NCBI GenBank assembly: GCA_049654905.1
Contig: JBASIS010000229.1
Location: 1-14,307, forward strand
Length of the DNA stretch: 14,307 nt
Direction of reading: 5' to 3'
Source of the DNA: M0108 sp049654905
GTDB taxonomy: Bacteria > Pseudomonadota > Gammaproteobacteria > Chromatiales > Chromatiaceae
Every line of letters starts with the position of its first letter. Position 1 is the first letter of the stretch. The notes beneath the pieces are model-generated. The model saw nothing but the letters and a program-made list of their open reading frames with translations, searched no databases and was not told where the DNA came from. Below, one piece after another: positions 1-7,207 of the stretch. The position numbers and the translations under genes were made by a program.

Positions 1-752
1 GGGCTCAGTTGCATGGCGTTGGCCGGTGGCGTGAAGGTGAAGGCATCGGCCGCCGGGGCGAAGCCGGTTTTCCAGTCCTTGACGCGCAGGGTGTATTGCG
101 GGGCGTTATTCACCGTTTTGCTGGTGATGACCATTTTGCGCGGTATTGGCCGGTCGCCCACCTCTACCCATAACTGCCAGTCCGTATCATGGTTGCGGAA
201 GGCCAGATGCTCACATTCCACGCCGTCGATGACCCCGCGGCCAATATGTTTGGCCTCCAGCACCCCGGCCACCAGGGTGTCATAGGACTTCGACTGAAGC
301 AGATCGGCGCCGGGCAGGGCGATACCATGACCCGCGCGCAGGGCCTCCAGCAACTGATCCACGTTGCCCGGTGCTTCCAACTGGGCATAACCGTTGAGGT
401 TATTGCCCAGGATGCTGACAGTCTTGCCATCGAAGACCATCGTCACGTCGGCATAGCCGCCCTTGCGGTGGGCGCGCAGTTTGTCCGGACGGCTCAAGAG
501 CACCTCGCCGGAATTGGTGAACTGGAGTTTCTCCAACTCCGGGGTGATGACCTCGATATCGCTGTCAAAGGTCAGCTCGATGGCTTGCTGACCGCCCATA
601 TAGTCCGACATGGCCTTGAGAATGGCCTTGGCCTCGTCGCCCGTTTCGGCCAGGGCACCGGAGGAGGCCGTGACCAGCAGGCCGGCCAGAATCAGGTACC
701 GGCTGGCCTTGCGGACGGGGGTGGGGGCGGGATGGCGGTGGGTTATTTGCAT
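1..752 (-). CDS. DUF2092-type periplasmic protein (3' end cut by window edge)
   Basis: An open frame of 250 codons runs from an ATG at 752 to the left edge without a stop, so the C-terminus lies outside the window. AGGAG stands 11 nt before the ATG. The protein starts with a signal peptide: basic MQITHRHPAPTPVRK, a hydrophobic stretch around residues 19-30, then a likely cut after ALA at residue 35. The mature part is rich in beta-strand patterns (IELTFDSDIEVITP, VTMVFDGKTVSILG, LAFRNHDTDWQLWVE, PRKMVITSK). This is how I remember DUF2092, a lipoprotein-carrier-like fold of predicted periplasmic proteins with no assigned reaction. It is the second gene of the short unit headed by the small exported protein, 80 nt downstream. 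Export and coding status are clear; the family call is from memory and its role is unknown. Confidence 0.8.
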   Translation of the reverse strand, partial: MQITHRHPAPTPVRKASRYLILAGLLVTASSGALAETGDEAKAILKAMSDYMGGQQAIELTFDSDIEVITPELEKLQFTNSGEVLLSRPDKLRAHRKGGYADVTMVFDGKTVSILGNNLNGYAQLEAPGNVDQLLEALRAGHGIALPGADLLQSKSYDTLVAGVLEAKHIGRGVIDGVECEHLAFRNHDTDWQLWVEVGDRPIPRKMVITSKTVNNAPQYTLRVKDWKTGFAPAADAFTFTPPANAMQLS

Positions 753-832
753 GGGGGTTTTGACTCCTGGGATAGGTGGTTGATGACTCGTGGCCATCGA
801 TAGTTGCCGGGGATAGCGGGGGAGAAAGGGCG

Positions 833-1150
833 TTATTCCACCCTCACCACCACATAGCGGCTGCCGCTGGTCTGATAGTAGGTTCCCCCGCATTGTTGTA
901 AGGAAGTTCCTTCGATGATGACCGTCCGACAGCCCGCGGGCAGGGTCGCCGCATAGACGGACGTCGCATAGATCATGCGGCGGCTGGTGCGGCGGGCCAC
1001 GCCGGCGTAGCTCATCGGGGTCAGGGGCCGGCCAATGATGGCGTGCGCTTGGGGGACGACCAGGCCAGCATTGAGGGCGACATCCACGGCCAGGACCGAG
1101 GTCAGGGCCAGGGTGGCGAGGAGGGTGGCTTTGAACATTTTGTTGAACAC
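833..1150 (-). CDS. Small exported protein with IIGRPLTP module
   Basis: A protein of about 105 residues. I chose the GTG at 1150 because GAGGT lies 6 nt before it. The frame extends upstream to an ATG at 1192 and has an inner ATG at 1138, neither with as good a ribosome site. A signal peptide ends near AHA at residue 37, so the mature protein begins IIGRPLTPMSYAGVARR, followed by a second RR. The rest (LPAGCRTVIIEG, then QQCGGTYYQ, then YVVVRVE) has two cysteines, repeated aromatic residues and a valine-rich end, reminiscent of small DUF6515-like exported proteins (from memory, weak). The first 24 mature residues match the C-terminus of the exported protein at 6567-7103. It is the first gene of its unit, just downstream of regulatory element B. 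Function unknown. Confidence 0.78.
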   Translation of the reverse strand: MFNKMFKATLLATLALTSVLAVDVALNAGLVVPQAHAIIGRPLTPMSYAGVARRTSRRMIYATSVYAATLPAGCRTVIIEGTSLQQCGGTYYQTSGSRYVVVRVE

Positions 1151-1201
1151 GTGACGACCTCGGTTAGTATTTATGGGCGGGATCACCAGCAATCGTCCCG
1201 C

Positions 1202-1244
1202 ATTATTACCGCTCGGACTCCTGGATGCTTGACCTTTCGCGACA
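1202..1244 (-). promoter_or_regulatory. Regulatory element B, copy of the 43-bp shared operator/promoter
   Basis: On the plus strand the element opens with ATTATTACCG and closes with TGACCTTTCGCGACA. In gene direction (minus) it reads TGTCGC-N4-GGTCA, then about 22 bp, then AATAAT as a -10-like hexamer. A third half-site, GGTCGC at 1249-1254, lies exactly 10 bp further upstream, so three repeats stand in helical phase. The AATAAT is about 52 nt before the GTG of the small exported gene. No good -35 is present, as expected for a promoter that needs an activator. Sites with the same spacing lie at 5302-5344 and 12219-12261. Confidence 0.65.
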
Positions 1245-1289
1245 GGTTGCGACCGGGCCTACCGCCTGGGTCCACGGCAGGGGCAAGCC

Positions 1290-2129
1290 TTACCAATGGA
1301 ACGAGACCCCTAGGGCAGGGCCGGTTATGCTCATATTTTGCAAGACCTCATTGCCTGTCGTCGCATAGTTGAGGGTGCGGAAGGCCAGTATGATATCGCC
1401 CCAGTCCAGGCGGTAGCCGAGTCCAACCAGGCCTTGCCAGCTCCAGTTTGAGTAATTGCCCACACCCACATCAAGATAGTAGGGCAGAAACCACTGCTTT
1501 GCATCGCCCGGCAACAGCTCTCCGCGTACCCCCACAAAGCCATCCCAGACATCCAGCCGTTCAGAACGACTGAGCGCGGGTGACAGGATCCCGTCGGGAC
1601 CGGAGAAACTCAGGCCGGTCTCGGTTTCCAATCCTAGATAGCGGATGCCGCCCACCAGGTCCAGAGTCCCCGCGGCACCCCGGGCGAGGGTATAGCCGAC
1701 GCCGCCTTGCAGGATCAGGGCTTGAATCTTCACGTCGACTTCCCGGTCGATCGACAGGGGTTCGGCGCCCAAGGGCCCCTGCACCTGTTTGACTCGCCCA
1801 TCCTGATCGCCAAAATCGCTGTAGATCAGATCCGTAACCAAAGACCAGTTGCCCTTGCGGGCCTCCAGGGTACCCATGAGGCCGAACTTCAGATTGCTCA
1901 GGTAGTTGTCTGGCTTGACCTCTACTTCGATGCTCTGGCCGCCCCCCCAGGGGTTGGTATGCTGGAGCGTCTGATTGATATTCGGGAACCACGCATAGGG
2001 CGTGAGGCTGTAATGCCATAGCCCGTCGTAACGATCCACCTTGGCGGCCATGGCGGGACCGGTTGATGCCAGGAGACTGGCGCCGGTAATCGCCAACCAG
2101 GCGCCCGCTTGCAATAACGGCTTATTCAT
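1290..2129 (-). CDS. Outer-membrane beta-barrel protein
   Basis: 279 residues from the ATG at 2129. The frame is open upstream, but this start gives a clean signal peptide (MNKPLLQAGAWLAITGASLL, cut near AMA at 28) and has AAGG 9 nt before it. The mature protein is a run of alternating polar and hydrophobic strands rich in W, Y and G: LWHYSLTPYAWFP, GNWSLVTDLIYSDF, ALILQGGVGYTLA, LVGGIRYLGL, WDGFVGVRGEL, YYLDVGVGNYSNWSWQGLVGLGY, and a last strand ending VSFHW. A C-terminal aromatic residue is typical of barrels inserted by BAM. It lies downstream of sulfatase 1 and the small membrane protein, after a 173-nt gap with inverted repeats, and could have its own control. A role as entry port for the sulfatase substrate is an inference; a structural or lipid-related role is also possible. 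Confidence 0.82.
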   Translation of the reverse strand: MNKPLLQAGAWLAITGASLLASTGPAMAAKVDRYDGLWHYSLTPYAWFPNINQTLQHTNPWGGGQSIEVEVKPDNYLSNLKFGLMGTLEARKGNWSLVTDLIYSDFGDQDGRVKQVQGPLGAEPLSIDREVDVKIQALILQGGVGYTLARGAAGTLDLVGGIRYLGLETETGLSFSGPDGILSPALSRSERLDVWDGFVGVRGELLPGDAKQWFLPYYLDVGVGNYSNWSWQGLVGLGYRLDWGDIILAFRTLNYATTGNEVLQNMSITGPALGVSFHW

Positions 2130-2210
2130 CTTGGATTGCCTTTCTAAGGGTTGTTCAAGGTGGAGGACCCAGATCCTATCCTGGTGCTTGGCCTGCCGCG
2201 CCGATGATAT

Positions 2211-2255
2211 ATCGCGTCGATGACGCGATGGGTTTCCACCGCAAGGTCGCGGTGG
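2211..2255. repeat. Two adjacent perfect inverted repeats before the barrel gene
   Basis: The 173-nt gap between the small membrane protein and the barrel gene (2130-2302) holds ATCGCGTC-GAT-GACGCGAT at 2211-2229 (8-bp arms, 3-nt loop) and CCACCGC-N6-GCGGTGG at 2236-2255 (7-bp arms, 6-nt loop). A third, CTCGGA-N8-TCCGAG at 2294-2313, overlaps the stop codon of the upstream gene. None is followed by a T run on the minus strand. They may be mRNA processing or stability hairpins, or an operator at 2211-2229. I see no convincing promoter in the gap. Confidence 0.5.
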
Positions 2256-2302
2256 GGGGCACTGCTCCATTGTGATCGTGACATCGCCGACGGCTCGGAG
2301 AT

Positions 2303-2683
2303 TCAGATCCGAGACGGCGGAATCGTATGCCTTTTCCTCCAGGCCCACGTCAGTAACGCCGTCAGTACGGTATGCAGTATCACGGCCGGCCACAGTAGAA
2401 CCCCGACGAATTCGCCGGCGAGACCGACCAGGGTGAGGTACAGGGTCACGCCCCCGCTGTAGGTCAGCATCCCGGCCAGCGCCGTGTCCCCCGGCCAGCA
2501 GCTCAGGCCCAGCGCGATCAGGCTGATCCCGGTCACCCGCGCGAGCACCACCGCGATTCCGGTCAGGTCATCGGGGCCTAGCAGCAGGCGGGCAACGAAC
2601 GCCGGGGCCAACAGCAGGGCGAGGCCCGTGGCCGCCTCCGCCACGGCGGCCAGGGCCAGCCATTTCTCGGTGGTGTCCGTCAC
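2303..2683 (-). CDS. Small four-helix inner-membrane protein, unknown family
   Basis: 126 residues starting at a GTG (2683), with AAGGA 8 nt upstream inside the end of the sulfatase gene. Only 4 nt separate the sulfatase stop from this start, so the two are very probably translationally coupled. Hydrophobic stretches near residues 8-30, 42-62, 68-90 and 93-114 suggest four membrane helices. The tail WAWRKRHTIPPSRI is basic, which by the positive-inside rule puts the C-terminus in the cytoplasm. WPGD at 63-66 and a conserved-looking TYSGG at 74-78 fall in or near loops. I do not recognise the family and no catalytic motif is visible. Tight coupling to the sulfatase suggests a helper role, such as substrate or product handling, but nothing in the sequence shows this. 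Confidence 0.8.
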   Translation of the reverse strand: MTDTTEKWLALAAVAEAATGLALLLAPAFVARLLLGPDDLTGIAVVLARVTGISLIALGLSCWPGDTALAGMLTYSGGVTLYLTLVGLAGEFVGVLLWPAVILHTVLTALLTWAWRKRHTIPPSRI

Positions 2684-2687
2684 GCGA

Positions 2688-5195
2688 TCAGTCCTTAGCG
2701 CGCGCGGCCCGGTCGCGAATGGCTGGCATCTGCTGTTGTTCTTCCGCCGTGTACTGCTCCGGTTCGAGGTTAAAGGTGACCTTGTCGATCGTGCCGGTGA
2801 ACGTGAATGGCGGCTCGTAGCGATACTCGATCATGGCGACGCCGGTGCGGGTGTCCTGGCCGATGTCGAAGGTTTCGTCCTCCGGGAAGGTGATCGGGGT
2901 GGCGTGCTCCATGGCATTCCTGGCCACTTCCTGGCCATCCACGGCAAGGACGCCGGTCCCGCCCTTGCCCAGGCCAGGACCATCGGACTTGAAGTCGAAG
3001 ACGATGGTGTGCTTGCCGGCGGAGAGCTCGGGCCCTTCCCACGTCGTGCGCTTGAGGTCGAGCAGGTTGTAGAGGAACACCGGTTTGCCCCGGCCAATGC
3101 CCAGCTCGCCCTTGCTCAGGAAGAGTCCATAGCCGCCAAAGCGCCCGCCCTCGGTGACGATCATCCCTTCCGCGCCGCCTTCCGGGATCGTGACCTCGGC
3201 GGTGACGGTGTAGGACTTGTTCAGGATGCTCGGAGCGCCGCTGTTGGGCACGCCGGTTAGCGTTCCCGTGTAGGTGAAGACCTTGCGTCCCGCGGTGAGG
3301 TTCGGCTTCGGCGCGTTCCAGCGCGCCAGCGAGGTGTTGTCGAGGGGCAGCACGTCATACTTCTTCGCCTCGGCGTAGAAGATGCCCTGCATCTGCTTGA
3401 GCTTCTCCGGCATTTTGGCGGCCAGGTTATTGGACTGGGTGGGATCATCCATGACGTGGTAGAGCTCCCACTGGTATCCGGTGATCACGTCGGGCTCCGG
3501 TTTCGCGCTCAGTTCCCACGGCAGCGTTGCCGGGGTGGTCGCCGCAACCCAGCCGTCGTGATAGATGGCGCGGTTGCCGAGCATCTCGAAGTATTGAGTG
3601 GGGTGCCGGGTGGGCGCATTGGCGTTCGCCTTGTCCCAGGTGTAGTCCATGCTCACGCCTTCGATGGGGCGCTGCTTGATGCCGTTGATCGTCTCGGGCT
3701 GCGCGATGCCGGTCGCTTGGAGGATGGTCGGGGCGATGTCGATGATGTGATGGAACTGGCGGCGGATGCTACCCGGGTCGTTGATGTGGCCGGGCCAGGA
3801 CATGGCCAGGCCCTGGGCCGTCCCGCCGAAGTGCGACGCCACCTGCTTCATCCACTTGAAGGGCGTGTCCATCGCCCAGGCCCAAGGCGCCGCAAAGTGT
3901 GGGAAGGTCCGGTCGGAACCCCAAAACTCGTACCAGAGGAACTGGTCCTTGACCGGCACTTCAACGCCATTGAAGGTGGTGAACTCGTTTGGCGTGCCGT
4001 TGAGCATGCCTTCCGCGCTGGCGCCGTTATCGCCGGCGATGTAGATGATCAGGGTGTTGTCGAGCTGGCCCAGGTCCTCGACCGCCTGGATGACGCGGCC
4101 GATCTCGTGGTCCGTGTAGGCGAGGTAGGCCCCGAAGACGTCGGCCTGCCTGATGAAGAGCTTCTTCTCATCCCAACTGAGGGAATCCCACTCCGGCAGC
4201 TCCTTCGGCCACGCGGTCAGGGTCGCGTTCTCGGGCATGATGCCCAGGCGCTTTTGGTTGGCAAAGATCGTCTCGCGAATCTTGTTCCAGCCCGCGTCGA
4301 AGAGGTGCATGGCGCTGATCTTCTCGATCCACTCCGGCGTCGGATGATGCGGGGCGTGGGTGCCGCCCGGGACGTAGTAGACGAGCCACGGCTTGTCGGG
4401 CGCGATCTCCTTCAACTCCTTCATGTACTGGATCGCCTCGTCGGCCATGGCCGTGGTCAGGTTCCAGCCCGGCTTGCCCTCGAAGGGGTAGATAGCCGTC
4501 GTATTGCGGTACAGGTTCGGCTGCCACTGGCTGGCGTCGCCGCCGACGAAGCCGAAGAAGTACTCGAAGCCCATGCCGTTCGGCCACTGATCGAAGGGCC
4601 CGGCCTGGGTCGCCTGATAGAAGGGCGTGTTGTGGTTCTTGCCAAACCACGAGGTCGCGTACCCATTCCCCTTCAGGATCTCGCCGATGGTGCCGTTCTC
4701 CTTACGGATGACCGAGTCATAGCCGGGGAACCCCGTCGCGATCTCGCCCACTACCCCAAAACCGGCCACGTGATGGTTGCGCCCGGTGATCAGGGCCGCT
4801 CGGGTGGGCGAGCAGAGCGAGGTGGAGTGGAAGTTGGTGTAACGCAGCCCGTCCTGCGCGATGCGATCCAATGCGGGGGTCGGGACGACGCCGCCGAAGG
4901 TGCTCGGCGCACCGAAGCCGCTATCGTCGGTCATGATGAGCAGCACGTTGGGCGCTCCCTTCGGGGGCACGACGCGTGGCGCCCACCAGGGTTTCGAATC
5001 GGAGGCCTTCTCCTTGATCACCCCGCCGAACTTCGGGTCGGGTGGTGGCAGGTGGTGGCCGCTGATGGTTGTGGTGGCGCTGGCGGAACCGGGCAACCCG
5101 GTGGTCTGTATCTCGGTGGCGAGGCAGGAGGTGGCCGCGAGTACGAGCGCGGCCCCCCAGAGGGCCGAACCTAGGACGTGCATATCGGCTTTCAT
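2688..5195 (-). CDS. Type I sulfatase, long arylsulfatase form (sulfatase 1)
   Basis: 835 residues; ATG at 5195 with AAGGA 7 nt upstream. It hydrolyses sulfate esters in the periplasm after a hydrophobic signal sequence (about residues 7-27). The sulfatase signature CSPTRAALITGR starts at Cys128, the residue that must become formylglycine. Expected active-site partners are present: Asp90-Asp91 in the first metal motif (LLIMTDDSGFG), Arg132, Lys186 (WFGKNHN), His280 (GGTHAPHH), and Asp389-Asn390 (YIAGDNG). After about residue 640 comes a beta-rich C-terminal region (VTAEVTIPEGGAEGM, KHTIVFDFKSDG, GTGVLAVDGQEVA) that short sulfatases lack. As I recall, long mycobacterial AtsD-type arylsulfatases share this layout. 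It is a clear paralogue of the sulfatase at 9509-12016. It heads a unit with the four-helix membrane protein and probably the barrel. Substrate (aryl or alkyl sulfate) is not determined. Confidence 0.95.
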   Translation of the reverse strand: MKADMHVLGSALWGAALVLAATSCLATEIQTTGLPGSASATTTISGHHLPPPDPKFGGVIKEKASDSKPWWAPRVVPPKGAPNVLLIMTDDSGFGAPSTFGGVVPTPALDRIAQDGLRYTNFHSTSLCSPTRAALITGRNHHVAGFGVVGEIATGFPGYDSVIRKENGTIGEILKGNGYATSWFGKNHNTPFYQATQAGPFDQWPNGMGFEYFFGFVGGDASQWQPNLYRNTTAIYPFEGKPGWNLTTAMADEAIQYMKELKEIAPDKPWLVYYVPGGTHAPHHPTPEWIEKISAMHLFDAGWNKIRETIFANQKRLGIMPENATLTAWPKELPEWDSLSWDEKKLFIRQADVFGAYLAYTDHEIGRVIQAVEDLGQLDNTLIIYIAGDNGASAEGMLNGTPNEFTTFNGVEVPVKDQFLWYEFWGSDRTFPHFAAPWAWAMDTPFKWMKQVASHFGGTAQGLAMSWPGHINDPGSIRRQFHHIIDIAPTILQATGIAQPETINGIKQRPIEGVSMDYTWDKANANAPTRHPTQYFEMLGNRAIYHDGWVAATTPATLPWELSAKPEPDVITGYQWELYHVMDDPTQSNNLAAKMPEKLKQMQGIFYAEAKKYDVLPLDNTSLARWNAPKPNLTAGRKVFTYTGTLTGVPNSGAPSILNKSYTVTAEVTIPEGGAEGMIVTEGGRFGGYGLFLSKGELGIGRGKPVFLYNLLDLKRTTWEGPELSAGKHTIVFDFKSDGPGLGKGGTGVLAVDGQEVARNAMEHATPITFPEDETFDIGQDTRTGVAMIEYRYEPPFTFTGTIDKVTFNLEPEQYTAEEQQQMPAIRDRAARAKD

Positions 5196-5301
5196 TGGAT
5201 TTTCCTTTGGGTTATCGGCGACGCGGGAGTAGGGGTACTGCCGTCAATTTTGAACATCGTCGGAACGATCCGTAGATCCGGCGTTTGCAATGCGCCGGGC
5301 G

Positions 5302-5344
5302 ATTATGACGTGATCCCGTGGGGCGGAGATGACATTTCGCGACA
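5302..5344 (-). promoter_or_regulatory. Regulatory element C, copy of the 43-bp shared operator/promoter
   Basis: Plus-strand reading begins ATTATGAC and ends TGACATTTCGCGACA. In gene direction the half-sites are TGTCGC and TGTCA, 10 bp apart, and CATAAT (5 of 6 matches to TATAAT) stands at the same distance as the -10-like hexamers of elements A and B. It lies about 107 nt before the start of sulfatase 1. It is the only promoter-like signal I see in the 216-nt gap 5196-5411, apart from the GC palindrome next to the AraC stop. Confidence 0.65.
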
Positions 5345-5387
5345 CACCACGGGCGCGACTCCAGGTCGGGGGCGGCCCACGCGGGTC

Positions 5388-5411
5388 GCGGCCGCCGCCG
5401 GCGGCGGCCGC
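5388..5411 (-). terminator. 24-bp perfect GC palindrome directly after the AraC stop
   Basis: Two 12-bp arms, GCGGCCGCCGCC and its reverse complement, abut with no spacer, and the palindrome touches the TGA of the AraC gene at 5412. A transcript from the AraC gene could fold it into a very stable GC hairpin with its central bases unpaired. No T run follows on the minus strand, so it is not a canonical intrinsic terminator. It may act as a 3' stability hairpin or a weak terminator that insulates sulfatase 1 from the regulator gene. Confidence 0.45.
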
Positions 5412-6494
5412 TCAACTTCGGGGCTGGGTAGCGCGCCAGCAACTGGGGGATGTTCCGGACCAGCGGCGGAAGGCCCGGCTGAAGGCCGTGGCATCGGCGT
5501 AGCCGAGCGCTATCGCCAGATCCTCGACGCTGAGCAGGGTATCGCGCAGGAGCTGGCGCGCGATCCGATAGCGGCTTTCGTCAAGGAGGGTCCGAAAGCT
5601 CGTGCCCTCGGCCTGGAGGCGGCGGTTGAGGGTCCGCGGGTGCAGGCTAAAGAGCGCGGCCATCTGTTCCAGGCGGGTTCCACCCAAGGAGTCGCCGGCG
5701 ATCAGCAAGCGACGCAGAACACGTTCGACCCGCTTGCGAAAACCGATACCGCGTAGGGCTTCCATGGCCTCGATCTCCCGCAAGATGCGCACATAGGCGA
5801 GCGCATCGGCCCCCTCCAGCGGCCGGGTCAGACCGGTGGCGGGGAAGGACACTGCCGCGTGCTGGGCCCCAATCCGCAGAGGGCAACGGAAGAAGGTCCG
5901 GTAAGGGGCCAGATCCCGATTCGGTGCCGGGTGTAGCGCGACTTCGGTGGCCCGCCAATCCGGACCTCCCAGGGTCGTCAGGACCTTGAAGAGAATCGCC
6001 AGGGCGCCGTCGTAGATCTGGTGAGGGCCCGGCACGTCCGGCCAGTGGATGACATAGCCGAGCATGGCCTGATCGCCACGCTCCCACAGCAGCGGGACGG
6101 CCCCGCGATCATGCAGATGCGAATAGAGGATGATGGCGCGCAGGGCACTGCGAAGGTCCGGCGCGGCGGCGGCGAGTTTCCCGAGTAGGCCCAGGGTCTC
6201 AATCCCGGAGCGCCGTCCGAGTTCCAGGCCCAGATGGGGATACTGGGTCGCCTCGGCGCAGTGGATCAGCAGGCGGCCCATCGCCACGAAGGGAAGGGTG
6301 TTCTCCGCGTCCTGGAAGAGCGCGAGGTCCAGGCCGGTCTCGCCGATCAGGCGGTCGGGGTCCTGGCCCAGCTCCCGCAGCAGCCCGGGCAGCGGGAGCA
6401 GGGCAGCCATGCGGCAGGTTCCTTCCCCGACCAGCGCCAGGCCGGCAGGTGAACGACGGGGCTCGTGACCCAAGTGATTCATGAGTTGGCTCAC
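5412..6494 (-). CDS. AraC-family regulator 1 (OruR/ArmR-like layout)
   Basis: 360 residues from a GTG at 6494. An ATG at 6482 (residue 5) is equally possible, since neither has a strong ribosome site. Residues about 30-225 look like the arabinose-binding-like sensor domain of the OruR/ArgR subgroup (FQDAENTLPFVAMGRLL, YPHLGLELG, LRAIILYSHLHDRGAVPLL, PYRTFFRCPLRIGA). Residues about 255-355 are the two helix-turn-helix DNA-binding domain: MAALFSLHPRTLNRRL, then DLAIALGYADATAFSRAFRRWSGTSP. It sits between unit A (72 nt downstream of the exported protein gene, across a hairpin) and sulfatase 1. It is a paralogue of the regulator at 12283 and shares with it LFSLHPRTLNRRL (residues 281-293). Proposed role: substrate-dependent activator at the 43-bp elements. 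The ligand is unknown. Confidence 0.9.
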   Translation of the reverse strand: MSQLMNHLGHEPRRSPAGLALVGEGTCRMAALLPLPGLLRELGQDPDRLIGETGLDLALFQDAENTLPFVAMGRLLIHCAEATQYPHLGLELGRRSGIETLGLLGKLAAAAPDLRSALRAIILYSHLHDRGAVPLLWERGDQAMLGYVIHWPDVPGPHQIYDGALAILFKVLTTLGGPDWRATEVALHPAPNRDLAPYRTFFRCPLRIGAQHAAVSFPATGLTRPLEGADALAYVRILREIEAMEALRGIGFRKRVERVLRRLLIAGDSLGGTRLEQMAALFSLHPRTLNRRLQAEGTSFRTLLDESRYRIARQLLRDTLLSVEDLAIALGYADATAFSRAFRRWSGTSPSCWRATQPRS

Positions 6495-6525
6495 AGGCAG
6501 AGAGTCAAGCCGGGCCTCTTCCCCT

Positions 6526-6557
6526 GGTGGGACCGCCGCTGGGGGGGCGGTCCCACC
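6526..6557 (-). terminator. Strong hairpin between the exported protein gene and AraC 1
   Basis: A perfect 12-bp stem (GGTGGGACCGCC at 6526-6537, its complement at 6546-6557) encloses an 8-nt G-rich loop. It begins 9 nt after the stop of the exported protein gene and ends 31 nt before the AraC GTG. No T run follows in the minus direction, so it may be an incomplete or Rho-assisted terminator, or a hairpin that shields the 3' end of unit A mRNA and lowers expression of the regulator. Confidence 0.5.
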
Positions 6558-6566
6558 GCGATCTTA

Positions 6567-7103
6567 TCAGTAGAAGGATCGGCGCCACATACGCCGGTCC
6601 GCTCCGGCAAAGGAGATCGGGGTGAGCGGCCTGCCGATGATGTCGATAAACAAGGAGGCTGCGCCCCCGCTGGCCGGCGGCTTGCCTTCCAGCACCTCCA
6701 CCTCGTAGCTCAGATCCCGACCCGCCAGCCGCGGGTTGCGCAGGGTCATGACGACGTTATCCATTGTTCCGCCCTCCACCACGGCGAGGGTTGCATTGGG
6801 CGGGTCGGACTTGAAGCTGTCCTCGCCCTCGCCCCAGAAGGGGATGAAATTTGCGGTGGCCATGTGGCCGGCAAGCCGATCCGGGCGATCCGAGAACAGG
6901 ATGGTGACGGGGCTGATGCCTGTGAGGGTGAGGCGTCCGTCCGCGTAGGTCACGCCCTCGGCACTTTGCACGAAGAGGAATTGGGGCTTTTCGTGGGCCT
7001 CGCCCTCCTTGGGCTTATGCTCCGTGGCTTGGGCGCTCTTCAGGGTGAGCGCCAGGGGTGCGAGTAGGGCGGCGCCAACAATCAGGTCGCGTCGAGTGGT
7101 CAT
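6567..7103 (-). CDS. Exported protein with Tat-like signal and C-terminal IIGRPLTP module
   Basis: 178 residues; ATG at 7103 with GGAG 6 nt upstream. The N-terminus MTTRRDLIVGAALLAPLALT resembles a twin-arginine signal (RR at 4-5), with a cut near AQA at 26; a Sec signal cannot be excluded. The middle part (VTYADGRLTLTGISP, VTILFSDRPDRLAGHM, FWGEGEDSFKSDPPNATLAV, DNVVMTLRNPRLAG, LSYEVEVLEG) matches in my memory an unnamed family of small exported proteins with no known activity. The last 24 residues (155-178) start IIGRPLTPISFAG and end RRSFY, and match the start of the mature small protein at 833-1150 at 16 of 24 positions. It is the last gene of unit A, 104 nt after the lipoprotein gene. 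Folded or cofactor-bound export would explain a Tat signal, but no cofactor motif is visible. Confidence 0.82.
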   Translation of the reverse strand: MTTRRDLIVGAALLAPLALTLKSAQATEHKPKEGEAHEKPQFLFVQSAEGVTYADGRLTLTGISPVTILFSDRPDRLAGHMATANFIPFWGEGEDSFKSDPPNATLAVVEGGTMDNVVMTLRNPRLAGRDLSYEVEVLEGKPPASGGAASLFIDIIGRPLTPISFAGADRRMWRRSFY

Positions 7104-7132
7104 AGGGTTCTCCGATGTTGCCTTTGGTGATA

Positions 7133-7160
7133 GCCAGACCGGGAGATGCTCCCGGTTGGC
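7133..7160. repeat. Intercistronic inverted repeat upstream of the exported protein gene
   Basis: ACCGGGAG-ATG-CTCCCGGT at 7138-7156 is a perfect 8-bp stem with a 3-nt loop. A further 4 bp (GCCA with TGGC) pair outside it if one G at 7137 is bulged. It lies in the 104-nt gap between the lipoprotein stop and the next ATG, about 30 nt before that start. No T run follows. It is likely an mRNA hairpin separating the cistrons. Confidence 0.5.
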
Positions 7161-7207
7161 CAGTGGGCCTATTTCAGTGCATGACAGAGGTCATTCGCCG
7201 TTCAGCC

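Noticed and set aside
189..803. Plus-strand open frame of 204 codons at the left edge
   Set aside because: It is the exact codon-phase mirror of the DUF2092 gene, which has a signal peptide, a ribosome site and continuous coding sense on the minus strand.
2130..2393. N-terminal extension of the barrel gene to an ATG at 2393
   Set aside because: The extension is polar and featureless, overlaps the four-helix gene, and would bury the signal peptide. The start at 2129 has a ribosome site and a clean signal sequence.
3456..5174. A 572-codon open frame on the plus strand across sulfatase 1, and a similar 474-codon one at 10724-12148 across sulfatase 2
   Set aside because: Both lie antisense to well-supported sulfatase genes and have low-complexity composition without recognisable domains. 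Long antisense frames are expected in GC-rich coding DNA, and their parallel presence follows from the paralogy.
6495..6525. A fourth copy of the regulatory element before AraC 1 (GGCTTGACTCTCTGCC in gene direction)
   Set aside because: It is similar only in the GCTTGAC part, in the opposite orientation to the others relative to the gene, and lacks the GCGACA block and the ATTAT block.
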